64,000 nucleotides of DNA from Streptomyces xanthochromogenes (lineage in GTDB: Bacteria; Actinomycetota; Actinomycetes; Streptomycetales; Streptomycetaceae), in NCBI RefSeq assembly GCF_014650455.1, contig NZ_BMUZ01000006.1, positions 62,001-126,000 of the forward strand. Direction: 5' to 3'. Shown in pieces: positions 24,817 to 32,854 of the stretch; positions within the stretch are counted from its first letter, which is position 1; each line of letters starts with the position of its first letter. The notes below the pieces were generated by a model that did no database searches, was not told the DNA's origin, and was given only the letters and a program-made list of their open reading frames with translations. The position numbers and the translations under genes are program-made.

Positions 24817-25541
24817 GCGATCTCACGGCCCTTCGCCAGGTCGTCGTGGTTGTCGATCTCGACCCACGACACCTCGCCGATGGGGGCCACGTCCACGGTG
24901 AAGCCGCGGTTGACGAGCTCCTGGTAGCCGTCCTCGTAGTAGAGGTCGGGGTCGCGCTCGAAGGTGGTCTTCAGGGCGTCGGCGAGCTCCTCGGCGGCCT
25001 CGGCCTCGATGAGCGTGACGCCGATGTACTCGCCGGTGGCGGTCGCCGGGTCCATCAGCTTGGTGATGCGCTGAACGCCCTTGCCCTCGGCGGTGATGAC
25101 CTTCATCTCCTCGTCGGCGAGGCTCTTCACCGTGTCGAGGGCGAGGATGATCTTCTGGCCCCGGCCGCGGGCGGCGAGCAGGGTCTTCTCGACCGAGACG
25201 GGGTGGACCGTGTCGCCGTTGGCGAGGATCACACCGCGCTTGAGGACCTCACGGGCGCACCACAGGGAGTAGGCGTTGTTCCACTCCTCGGCCTTGTCGT
25301 TGTCGATCAGCGTGATCGCGACGCCGTACTTGGCCTCCAGGGCCTCCTTGCGCGCGTAGACGGCTTCCTTGCGGTAGCCGACGACGATGGCGACCTCGGT
25401 GAGGCCGACCTCGGCGAAGTTCTTCAGCGCGATGTCCAGGACGGTGGTGTCGCCGTCAACAGGCACGAGGGCCTTCGGGAGCGTGTCGGTGTAGGGGCGC
25501 AGACGGCGTCCGGCACCGGCTGCCAGTACGAGGCCAATCAT
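24804..25541 (-). CDS. Nucleotidyltransferase (sugar/polyol-phosphate cytidylyltransferase-like)
   Basis: A 245-residue NTP transferase. The N-terminal signature LVLAAGAGRRLRPYTDTLPKAL binds the nucleotide, IDNDKAEEWNNAYSLW lies near residue 80, ILANGDTV near 110 carries the metal Asp, and EIDNHDDL near 230 the second. The NNxxSLW pattern is like LicC and inositol-1-phosphate cytidylyltransferases, so CTP is the likely donor. ATG overlaps the stop of the DUF5941 gene as ATGA. In context it probably forms a CDP-polyol for the two CDP-alcohol transferases. Substrate identity is inferred. Confidence 0.88.
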   Translation of the reverse strand: MIGLVLAAGAGRRLRPYTDTLPKALVPVDGDTTVLDIALKNFAEVGLTEVAIVVGYRKEAVYARKEALEAKYGVAITLIDNDKAEEWNNAYSLWCAREVLKRGVILANGDTVHPVSVEKTLLAARGRGQKIILALDTVKSLADEEMKVITAEGKGVQRITKLMDPATATGEYIGVTLIEAEAAEELADALKTTFERDPDLYYEDGYQELVNRGFTVDVAPIGEVSWVEIDNHDDLAKGREIACQY

Positions 25542-27343
25542 GCTGTTTCTCCTTCGTCATGTACGGCAGGTGCTCCGGAGGACACCCAGAAGCGGATGGA
25601 CTCCACGAGCACCACGAGCGCGATGACCGCCGCGAGGGCGGTGAGCGCCAGGGTGAAGTCTGTGTCTCGCGCGGCGAGGACGGCGGCGAACACCGTCACC
25701 ACGAGCGTGCGGCCCTCGTGGCCGCCGATCACCCGCACGAGCCACTGCGGCGGCGCGCCGGAGCCGCCCTTGATGCGGTAGACCGTGTCGTAGTGATGGT
25801 AGGCGACCGCCGCGACGAGCCCGAAGGCCGCGGGCAGGGCCCCGGCCACGTCCGAGCGGGCCGCCAGGATCAGGACCGTGCAGTACTCGGCCACCCGGAA
25901 GAGCGGCGGCACCAGCCAGTCGAGGGGACCCATGAGCGGCCGGGCGACGGCCAGGCCCGACAGGACCGCGTACAGCGCGGCCGCGCCGATCACCAGGCCG
26001 CTGCCGACGGGCAGCGTGAGGGCGGCGGCGACGACCAGCAGGGCGCCGACGGCCGCGAGGACCGGAGCGCCGGGCATCCGCGGCGCCTTCGCCGCGATCA
26101 GCTGGGCGAGCGGGCCGCTGTCGGCGAGCTCGGCCAGGGCCCGGGCGGCGCGGTCGGAGCGGGTGGCGCGGCGGCTCAGGGAGCGCAGGACGCGGCCCGC
26201 GGTGGTGTAGCAGGCGGCGAAGGCGCAGCCGATGAGCAGCGCGTAGAAGACGATGCGGGGCGTGGTGACCGCGGTCAGCACGGCGATCATCGCCCAGCGC
26301 TCGCCGATCGGCAGCACGATCATGCGCCGCACCCACACCGTCCAGCCGACCGAGTCGAGCCTGTCGGAGAGGGCGGCGGTGGGGCTGGTGTTGGCCGTGG
26401 CGTCAGTGCCCACGACGTGCGCCTCGTTGAAGGAGAAGTCCACGACGTGGCGGCAGGTCTGGAGCACCATCGCGCCGAGCGCGAGCGCCCATACGTCGTC
26501 GCCGCCGCGAGCCGCGCCGAGCGCGAGGCCCGCGTAGTAGGCGTACTCCTTGGCCCGGTCGAACGTGGCGTCGAGCCAGGCGCCCATCGTCGAGTACTGG
26601 AGCGAGTAGCGGGCGAGCTGCCCGTCGGTGCAGTCCAGGACGAAGGAGAGGATCAGCAGCACCCCGGCCGCGACATAGCCGCCGCGCGTCCCGGTCGCCG
26701 CGCAGCCGGCCGCGATCAGGGCGGTGAGCAGCGAGGCGGTGGTGACCTGGTTGGGGGTGAGACCCCGGCGGGCGCACCAGCGGGCGAGGTAGCGGGAGTA
26801 CGGGCTGATGCAGTGGGTGGTGAAGAACCCGTCGCGGGACTTGACGGCGTTGCGCAGGCGCACGGCCTCGTCGTCCACGGCCGCGACGGCCCGGCTCGCG
26901 GCGACCGCGGCCACCTCGTCGGCGGGGACGGTCGCGACCAGCGAGCCGAGCTCGGGGTGGTGCACCGCGAGGCCGTCGGCCTCGATGGCCGCGGCGATGT
27001 CGTCGGTGAGCACCGAGGTCGTACGCACCTGGGCGGCGGGCGCCGAGGTGCCACCGGACAGGACGCGGGTGAGCGCGGGGCGGGCCTCGGCCTGGACGGT
27101 GAGGGCGCCCGGCACCGAAGCGGCCGGGAAGCGCGGGTCGGTCAGGGCGAGGCGCAGCGCGTGGACGTGGCCGAGGAAGCGCGGGTCCACGAGGGCGACG
27201 CGCTCACCGGCCGGCACCGCGGCGAGCAGGCGGGGCAGGTCGTCGGGGAGGAAGGCGTTCTGCACGTCGAAACCCAGCGCGCGCAGATCGGGTCCGAGCT
27301 GCGATCCGGGCACCGGCGGACCGGTAAGGATGGCGGTCGACAG
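25538..27343 (-). CDS. DUF5941/CDP-alcohol phosphatidyltransferase fusion protein
   Basis: A roughly 600-residue membrane protein. Residues 1-190 look like a degenerate nucleotidyltransferase domain. KSRDGFFTTHCISPYSRYLA then leads into a CDP-alcohol phosphotransferase domain with the complete motif D-CT-DG-QL-AR...G-AWL-D-ATF-D. This is the layout of archaeal inositol-phosphate cytidylyltransferase/DIPP synthases. About ten further hydrophobic helices follow (DUF5941). I choose CTG 27343 as start: AAGGAG lies 9 bases ahead and it gives the N terminus STAILTGPP, whereas GTG 27313 has no ribosome site. It is the first gene of the envelope operon and is divergent from the CDF transporter. Confidence 0.85.
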   Translation of the reverse strand: MSTAILTGPPVPGSQLGPDLRALGFDVQNAFLPDDLPRLLAAVPAGERVALVDPRFLGHVHALRLALTDPRFPAASVPGALTVQAEARPALTRVLSGGTSAPAAQVRTTSVLTDDIAAAIEADGLAVHHPELGSLVATVPADEVAAVAASRAVAAVDDEAVRLRNAVKSRDGFFTTHCISPYSRYLARWCARRGLTPNQVTTASLLTALIAAGCAATGTRGGYVAAGVLLILSFVLDCTDGQLARYSLQYSTMGAWLDATFDRAKEYAYYAGLALGAARGGDDVWALALGAMVLQTCRHVVDFSFNEAHVVGTDATANTSPTAALSDRLDSVGWTVWVRRMIVLPIGERWAMIAVLTAVTTPRIVFYALLIGCAFAACYTTAGRVLRSLSRRATRSDRAARALAELADSGPLAQLIAAKAPRMPGAPVLAAVGALLVVAAALTLPVGSGLVIGAAALYAVLSGLAVARPLMGPLDWLVPPLFRVAEYCTVLILAARSDVAGALPAAFGLVAAVAYHHYDTVYRIKGGSGAPPQWLVRVIGGHEGRTLVVTVFAAVLAARDTDFTLALTALAAVIALVVLVESIRFWVSSGAPAVHDEGETA

Positions 27344-27752
27344 ACGAATTCACTCCTTGCGACTGACATGGCGGAAGTCACGGCCCGGCCCGGCACGGGG
27401 GCGGGCGGCACGTCGGCAGAGGCTATCGGATGCCCGGAACCGGGAATTCACTGGCCGTTTACGCCCGATGAGGCCCGGGAGCGCCCGTTGCGGGGACGCC
27501 GCGATCATCATGGTCGATCAAGGGCGCAGCCCACAAACCGCGTTCGAACGCCGCCGCCGCACCCCAGGCGCGAACCCTGCGGCCCTGCCCACGAGTTGAT
27601 CACCTCAACGCTCTGACCTGCAAGCATTTCCGCAGGTCAGAGCACATGACAACGGTGTTCACTCCCGTGTTGCACATACCCCCTCCCCGTAGTTCACTGG
27701 CCCCTCGTACAGAGACATCGGGACGGATCGGCGACGGATGGGGAGGGCCTTC
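27344..27752. promoter_or_regulatory. Divergent intergenic region with a perfect hairpin
   Basis: About 400 gene-free bases between the envelope operon and the CDF transporter gene; promoters for both should lie here. The only strong structure is a perfect 12-bp inverted repeat, GCTCTGACCTGC (27610-27621) and GCAGGTCAGAGC (27632-27643), with a 10-base loop AAGCATTTCC. It is 110 bases from the transporter start. It may be an operator, an RNA element or a transcription barrier between divergent units. Confidence 0.6.
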
Positions 27753-28694
27753 ATGGGGGCTGGGCACGACCACGGACACACACACGGCGGGCCGCCGCCG
27801 ACCGGCACCGCGGCCGCCGCCTACCGCGGAAGGCTACGGATCGCGCTCGGCATCACACTGACCGTGATGGTCGTGGAGATCGTCGGCGGACTGCTCGCGG
27901 ACTCCCTCGCGCTCGTCGCGGACGCGGCGCACATGGCGACGGACGGCCTCGGGCTCGCGATGGCGCTGCTCGCCATCCACTTCGCCAACCGCCCGGCCGG
28001 GGGCAACCGCACCTACGGCTACGCCCGGGCCGAGATCCTCGCCGCGCTCGCCAACTGTCTGCTGCTGCTCGGGGTGGGCGGCTACGTCCTGTTCGAGGCG
28101 GTGACGCGGTTCGTCGAGCCGGCCGACACCGCGGGCGGCACGGCCGTGGTCTTCGGCCTGATCGGCCTGGTCGCGAACTCGGTCTCCCTCTCGCTCCTCA
28201 TGAAGGGGCAGCAGGACAGCCTCAATGTCCGCGGCGCCTTCCTGGAGGTGCTCTCGGACGCGCTCGGCTCGGCGGCCGTGGTGGTGGCCGGCCTAGTCAT
28301 CCTGACCACGGGCTGGCAGGCGGCCGACCCGATCGCCTCGCTGGTGATCGGCCTGATGATCGTGCCGAGGACCGTCAAGCTGCTGCGCGAGACCCTCAAC
28401 GTGCTCCTGGAGTCGGCACCCAAGGGCGTCGACATGGCGGAGGTGCGGGCGCACATCGTGGAGCTGCCGGGCGTGGAGGACGTACACGACCTGCACGCCT
28501 GGACCATCACGTCGGGGATGCCGGTGCTCTCGGCGCACGTGGTGGTCAGCCAGGAGGTGCTGGACAGCGTGGGGCACGAGAAGCTGCTGCACGAGCTGCA
28601 GGGGTGCCTGGGCGATCACTTCGACGTGGAGCACTGCACGTTCCAGTTGGAGCCCGGCGGCCACGCCGAGCACGAGGCCAGGCTCTGCCACTGA
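27753..28694 (+). CDS. Cation diffusion facilitator family metal exporter
   Basis: A 313-residue CDF transporter, likely exporting Zn2+ or a similar divalent metal by proton antiport. A His-rich N terminus (GHDHGHTHGG) is followed by six membrane helices. The metal sites HxxxD/DxxxD appear as ALVADAAHMATDG in helix II and EVLSDALGSAAV in helix V. The cytoplasmic C-terminal domain has VEDVHDLHAW and a late GHEKLLHEL. ATG 27753 with GGGGAGGG upstream is preferred to 27738. It is divergent from the envelope operon; whether the hairpin at 27610-27643 controls it is unknown. Confidence 0.93.
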   Translation: MGAGHDHGHTHGGPPPTGTAAAAYRGRLRIALGITLTVMVVEIVGGLLADSLALVADAAHMATDGLGLAMALLAIHFANRPAGGNRTYGYARAEILAALANCLLLLGVGGYVLFEAVTRFVEPADTAGGTAVVFGLIGLVANSVSLSLLMKGQQDSLNVRGAFLEVLSDALGSAAVVVAGLVILTTGWQAADPIASLVIGLMIVPRTVKLLRETLNVLLESAPKGVDMAEVRAHIVELPGVEDVHDLHAWTITSGMPVLSAHVVVSQEVLDSVGHEKLLHELQGCLGDHFDVEHCTFQLEPGGHAEHEARLCH

Positions 28695-28809
28695 AACGCG
28701 CGGTTCCGGCGGCCCCGCGTGGGGCAGGACATGCGGATGCCGGTCAATGGCGGACACGCCGCTTTTGTACGGCAGACTGAGCAGCCGAGGACCGAAGCGA
28801 AGGATGGTT

Positions 28810-29415
28810 ATGCCGAGCACATCAGCCACCACGGCGAACAACTCGTCGAACGGGACCACGGGCGGCACCGCACCAGAGATCATGCTCGAACTCGTCGACG
28901 AGAGCGGCAACACCATCGGAACCGCGGAGAAGCTCTCCGCACACCAGGCGCCCGGGCAACTGCACCGGGCGTTCTCCGTTTTCCTCTTCGACCCGGCGGG
29001 CCGGCTGCTCCTCCAGCAGCGGGCGCTCGGCAAGTACCACTCCCCCGGCGTCTGGTCCAACACCTGCTGCGGGCACCCCTACCCCGGCGAGTCCCCGTTC
29101 GCGGCGGCCGCCCGGCGCACCTACGAGGAGCTGGGCATCGCCCCCTCGCTGCTCGCCGAGGCGGGCACGGTGCGCTACAACCACCCGGACCCGGAGTCGG
29201 GCCTGGTGGAGCAGGAGTTCAACCACCTCTTCGTGGGCCTGGTGCAGTCACCCCTGCGGCCGGACCCGGAGGAGGTCGCCGAAACCGTGTTCGTGACGCC
29301 TCAGGAGCTCACCGAGCGCCATGCGCGCGACACGTTCTCGGCGTGGTTCATGACCGTGCTGGACGCGGCACGGCCCGCGGTCAAGGAGCTCACGGGGCCC
29401 GACGCGGGCTGGTGA
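28810..29415 (+). CDS. idi: Isopentenyl-diphosphate delta-isomerase, type I
   Basis: A 201-residue Nudix-fold enzyme that interconverts IPP and DMAPP. The catalytic Cys is Cys87 in SNTCCGHP, the Nudix-like helix is ESPFAAAARRTYEELGI, and EQEFNHLF carries the metal/acid Glu residues. The first 22 residues are Ser/Thr/Asn-rich and not conserved. ATG 28810 and ATG 28804 are both possible; AAGG at 28800 fits 28810 better. With dxs at 9600 it gives the region two precursor-supply genes for hopanoids. Its 3' end overlaps the convergent HATPase gene by 26 bases. Confidence 0.95.
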   Translation: MPSTSATTANNSSNGTTGGTAPEIMLELVDESGNTIGTAEKLSAHQAPGQLHRAFSVFLFDPAGRLLLQQRALGKYHSPGVWSNTCCGHPYPGESPFAAAARRTYEELGIAPSLLAEAGTVRYNHPDPESGLVEQEFNHLFVGLVQSPLRPDPEEVAETVFVTPQELTERHARDTFSAWFMTVLDAARPAVKELTGPDAGW

Positions 29416-29893
29416 TCCCGGGCAGGGGGGCCAGCGGGAGTGCGGCCCAGACGATCTTTCCGCCGTTGGCGGTCTGCTCGACGTCGCACACCCCGCCGGC
29501 CTCCTCGGTGATCTCTCGGACCAGAAGCAGGCCCCGGCCGCCGGTCTGCGCGTAGTCGGCCTCCAGGGCCTTGGGCCGGTAGGGGTGGTTGTCCTCGACG
29601 GACACCCGGATCCACTCGGCGCCGATGGCGACCTCGACGGCGACCTGCGGCGAAAGCAGTGCCGCGTGTCTGACGGCGTTGGTGACCAGCTCCGAGACGA
29701 TCAGGAGCAGGCCCTGGATGAGGTCCTCGTGGGCCGGTACGCCCTGGCGGCGCAGCAGGTCGCGCACCGCGTGCCGGGCCTGCGGCACCGAGGCGTCGAC
29801 GGCGGGGGCGGTGAACCGCCACACGCCCTCGTACGACTGCTGCCGGGCCACCAGGGCCGCGGGTTCGGGCGGCAGGCTCCCGCGGATCTCCAT
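29390..29893 (-). CDS. HATPase_c ATP-binding regulatory protein (anti-sigma-factor-like)
   Basis: A 167-residue stand-alone GHKL ATPase domain of the RsbW/SpoIIAB-like type that is abundant in Streptomyces. The N box is SELVTNAVRHA with Asn72, the G1 box VEDNHP and the G2 box GGRGLLLVREI; no histidine-kinase phosphoacceptor domain is present. Such proteins usually bind sigma factors or anti-sigma antagonists, but no partner gene is adjacent. It is convergent with idi, with overlapping 3' ends. Confidence 0.85.
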   Translation of the reverse strand: MEIRGSLPPEPAALVARQQSYEGVWRFTAPAVDASVPQARHAVRDLLRRQGVPAHEDLIQGLLLIVSELVTNAVRHAALLSPQVAVEVAIGAEWIRVSVEDNHPYRPKALEADYAQTGGRGLLLVREITEEAGGVCDVEQTANGGKIVWAALPLAPLPGITSPRRAP

Positions 29894-30026
29894 GTTCCGG
29901 CACCACCTCGTGGCTCGACTGCGCTCTCGTCTGCTGAAGAGTGTCGGGAGTGCGTTGGTCCGGACCGGCCGACTGAACAGAAGTCAGCGTCTATCGGCGC
30001 TTTTTGATCCCCGATGACGGAGAAGG

Positions 30027-30704
30027 TCATCCCTCCGGCGGGTTCTGACCCTCGTCCGACCGCTTTGCCACGGCTTGCGGGGGTGTCGGAGACATCGGAG
30101 GGGTGCCTCTTCCACCCTCTCCCGGGGCCACCGCGTCACTCACGAGAGTGACGATTCTGCGTCCGCCCACTCCGATCGCGATCAGCCCGAGCCCGTCGAA
30201 CAGCAGGGCCAGCGAGAAGAAACAGCCGATGACGTACCGGCTGTTGCTCGGCCAGTTCGCGAGCACCAGGATGCCCAGGAGCACGCCGAACGCGCCCTGC
30301 ACCAGCGTCCAGCCGAACTGCGGGCCGCGCACCACCACGCTGCCCACCAGGCGGAAGACGCCGCCGGTCAGGAACAGCAGGGCGGCGAACATCGTGAGCG
30401 CCTCGGCACTGCCCTCGGGCCGCCGGATGATCACCACGCCCGCGGCGAGGTTCAGGGCGGCGACCACCACGGCGAGCCAGAAGAAGCCGGAGCCGCGCGA
30501 CTGGATCGCGTGCGCCAGGCCGATCACGCCGCCGATCAACAGCAGCCAGCCGAAGAGCAGCATCGTGGTGAGGGTGGCGAACTCGGTGTAGCCGAGGCCC
30601 ACCAGGCCGGCCGCCACCAGGATCGCCCCCAGCACGGCCAGCAGTCCGAAGCTGCGGCTGAGTTTCCTGCCCTCGCGTCCGACGTTCTGCTTGGATCCGG
30701 CCAT
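30027..30704 (-). CDS. HdeD/DUF308-family membrane protein
   Basis: A 225-residue integral membrane protein with six predicted helices between about residues 18 and 180 (first LLAVLGAILVAAGLVGLGYT, last CFFSLALLFDGLGLIAIGV). This is the topology of HdeD-like acid-resistance membrane proteins. The C-terminal 40 residues are Pro/Gly-rich and probably cytoplasmic. It precedes the HATPase gene on the same strand but with a 133-base gap, so co-transcription is uncertain. The biochemical role in Streptomyces is unknown. Confidence 0.8.
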   Translation of the reverse strand: MAGSKQNVGREGRKLSRSFGLLAVLGAILVAAGLVGLGYTEFATLTTMLLFGWLLLIGGVIGLAHAIQSRGSGFFWLAVVVAALNLAAGVVIIRRPEGSAEALTMFAALLFLTGGVFRLVGSVVVRGPQFGWTLVQGAFGVLLGILVLANWPSNSRYVIGCFFSLALLFDGLGLIAIGVGGRRIVTLVSDAVAPGEGGRGTPPMSPTPPQAVAKRSDEGQNPPEG

Positions 30705-30778
30705 CAGCGTCTCCTAGTCGATCCGCGTGCGACCCCCTTGTGATCATAGGTTTCAGCCGCCCGGATAGCATCCGGCGC

Positions 30779-31528
30779 ATGCAGCCACAGCTGGAGCAGA
30801 GCCTCTCCGACGGCGTCGCCACCGTCGTGATCAGCAACCCCGCCAAGCGCAACGCGATGACCTCCGCGATGTGGCGGGCGCTCCCGGCGCTGCTCGAAAC
30901 CCTGGCCGGCGATCCGGACGTGGGGGCCCTGGTGCTGACCGGCGCCGGCGACACGTTCTGCGCGGGGGCGGACATCTCCACGCTGCGCGAGCCCGGCGAC
31001 GACCCGAGGGCCCTCGCGGTACGGGCCGAGGACGCTCTGGCGGCGTTTCCCAAGCCGACGCTGGCCGCGGTGCGCGGGCACTGCGTGGGCGGCGGCAGCC
31101 AGCTCGCGGCCGCCTGCGATCTGCGGTTCGCCGAAGAGGGCGCGCTGTTCGGGGTCACCCCGGCGAAGCTCGGCATCGTCTATCCGGCGTCGGCGACCCG
31201 ACGACTCACCGCGCTCGTGGGGCCCGCGACCACCAAGTACCTTTTGTTCTCGGGGGAGTTGATCGACAGCGCCCGGGCGCTGCGCACCGGCCTGGTGGAC
31301 GAGGTCCTCCCGGCGGGCGACCTGGACAAGCGGGTGGCGGAGTTCACCCGCGTCCTGGTGTCGCGCTCGCTGCTCACCCAGGCGGCGGCGAAGGAGTTCG
31401 CGGACGGCAGGACCGGCCGGGACGCGCACTGGGCCGCTCAGGAGCGCGGCTGCGGCGACACCGCGGAGGGCATCGCCGCCTTCCTGGAGCGCCGGTCCCC
31501 GCGCTTCACCTGGCACCCTCAGCCCTGA
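30779..31528 (+). CDS. Enoyl-CoA hydratase/isomerase family protein
   Basis: A 249-residue crotonase-fold protein. The oxyanion-hole motifs are visible: KRNAM early, then AGADISTL near residue 64 and HCVGGGSQLAAACDLRFA near 100. The hydratase Glu pair is not clearly conserved: GVTPAKLGIVYP stands where a catalytic Glu would be expected in classic hydratases, so isomerase or another crotonase activity is possible. ATG 30779 is chosen over 30740 as it starts at the conserved strand. It is divergent from the DUF308 gene, and its 3' end overlaps the convergent DJ-1 gene by 10 bases. Confidence 0.88.
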   Translation: MQPQLEQSLSDGVATVVISNPAKRNAMTSAMWRALPALLETLAGDPDVGALVLTGAGDTFCAGADISTLREPGDDPRALAVRAEDALAAFPKPTLAAVRGHCVGGGSQLAAACDLRFAEEGALFGVTPAKLGIVYPASATRRLTALVGPATTKYLLFSGELIDSARALRTGLVDEVLPAGDLDKRVAEFTRVLVSRSLLTQAAAKEFADGRTGRDAHWAAQERGCGDTAEGIAAFLERRSPRFTWHPQP

Positions 31529-32157
31529 GGAACGCCCCTGGCCCTGAGGTGTTCGACCAGGTCGGCGGGCGCCTTGTGCGGCGAGCCCGCGTCGTAGGGC
31601 GGCTGCGGGTCGTACTCCATGAGGAGCTGCACGGACTCGGCGTGCCGGTCCCCGGCGATCTCGCCGAGCAGGGCGAGGCCCATGTCGATGCCGGAGGACA
31701 CCCCGGCCGCGGTGACGTACTTGTGATCCATGACCACCCGCTCCGCCGTCGGGGTCGCGCCGAAGCCGCGCAGCTCGTCCAGGGCGAGCCAGTGCGAGGT
31801 GGCCCGGCGCCCGTTGAGCAGCCCGGCCGCGCCAAGGAGCAGCGAGCCCGTGCACACCGACGTCGTCCACGTGGTCATGACGTCCACGGTGCGCAGCCAG
31901 TCGAGGACCGGCCCGCCCTTCAGGTGCGGCCCGACGGCCTCGGGCGGCCCGCCCGGCACGACGACGATGTCCGGCCGGACGACCTCCGTCAGGGACTTCT
32001 CGGCGACCAGGCCCAGGCTCCCGCTGTCGTTGCGGACGGGGCCGGGCCGCTCGGCGACGAACACCGTCTCGGCGCCCGGGAGCCGGCTCAGCGTCTCGTA
32101 CGGTCCGACCGCGTCCAGGGCGGTGAACCGGTCGTACAGCAGGATCGCGATCTGCAT
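31519..32157 (-). CDS. DJ-1/PfpI-fold protein, isonitrile-hydratase-like (paralogue 1)
   Basis: A 212-residue DJ-1/PfpI protein. The nucleophile elbow is SVCTGSLLL with Cys102; acidic residues near the N terminus (LYDRFTALDAVGPY) and a late EYDPQPPYDAGSP match isonitrile (isocyanide) hydratase InhA, which converts isonitriles to N-formamides. It is highly similar to the next gene (32197-32844), so the pair is a tandem duplication. Both follow a GlxA-type regulator on the same strand. Glutamine amidotransferase-like or chaperone roles are alternatives for the fold. Confidence 0.85.
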   Translation of the reverse strand: MQIAILLYDRFTALDAVGPYETLSRLPGAETVFVAERPGPVRNDSGSLGLVAEKSLTEVVRPDIVVVPGGPPEAVGPHLKGGPVLDWLRTVDVMTTWTTSVCTGSLLLGAAGLLNGRRATSHWLALDELRGFGATPTAERVVMDHKYVTAAGVSSGIDMGLALLGEIAGDRHAESVQLLMEYDPQPPYDAGSPHKAPADLVEHLRARGVPQG

Positions 32158-32196
32158 GGAGCGGGCTTCCTTCTGCGCTGGGGTATCGGTGGACGG

Positions 32197-32844
32197 TCAG
32201 GGGCGCTCGGTCCGGGGGAAGCGACCGGCGGCACGGAGCTCCTCGACCAGATGGGCCGGGGCCTTCTGCGGCGAGCCCGCGTCGTAGGGCGGCTGCGGGT
32301 CGTACTCGGTCAGGAGCTGTACGGCCTGGGCCCGCTCGTCGCCGGCGATCCTCCCGAGCAGGGTGAGACCCATGTCGATGCCGGAAGAGACACCGGCGGC
32401 CGTCACGTACTTGCCGTCGATGACGACCCGCTCGCCGGTGGGCCGTGCGCCCAAGCCGCGCAGCGCGTCCAGGGCGAGCCAGTGCGAGGTGGCGCGCCGG
32501 CCGTCGAGGAGCCCGGCCGCGGCGAGCAGTAGTGAGCCCGTACAGACCGACGTCGTCCACGTCGTCGCGGTGTCGGCCTCGCGCAGCCAGTCGAGGAGCG
32601 CCGGGTTGTCCATCTGCCCGGTCCCCCCGGGCCCGCCCGGCACCACCACGATGTCCGGCCGCCGCACCTCCCCGAGCGTCCGGTCGGCGACGAGGCCGAG
32701 GCTGCCCCGGTTGTCGTTGCGCACGGTCCCGGCCCGCTCCGCCACGAACACCGTCTCGGCGCCGGGCGTGCGGGCCAGGATCTCGTACGGTCCGACCGCG
32801 TCCAGCGCGGTGAACCGGTCGTACAGCAGGATCGCGATCTGCAT
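32197..32844 (-). CDS. DJ-1/PfpI-fold protein, isonitrile-hydratase-like (paralogue 2)
   Basis: A 215-residue paralogue of the gene at 31519-32157; the first 21 residues (MQIAILLYDR and onward) are identical and the shared blocks extend to the end. The nucleophile is Cys101 in SVCTGSLLL. Differences are concentrated around residues 45-80, where this copy has NRGSLG and GGPGGTGQMDNPALL, and in the last 15 residues. It begins 10 bases past the regulator stop, so the three genes form one unit. The two copies may differ in substrate or reflect a recent duplication. Confidence 0.85.
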   Translation of the reverse strand: MQIAILLYDRFTALDAVGPYEILARTPGAETVFVAERAGTVRNDNRGSLGLVADRTLGEVRRPDIVVVPGGPGGTGQMDNPALLDWLREADTATTWTTSVCTGSLLLAAAGLLDGRRATSHWLALDALRGLGARPTGERVVIDGKYVTAAGVSSGIDMGLTLLGRIAGDERAQAVQLLTEYDPQPPYDAGSPQKAPAHLVEELRAAGRFPRTERP

Positions 32845-32854
32845 GGGGGACCTC

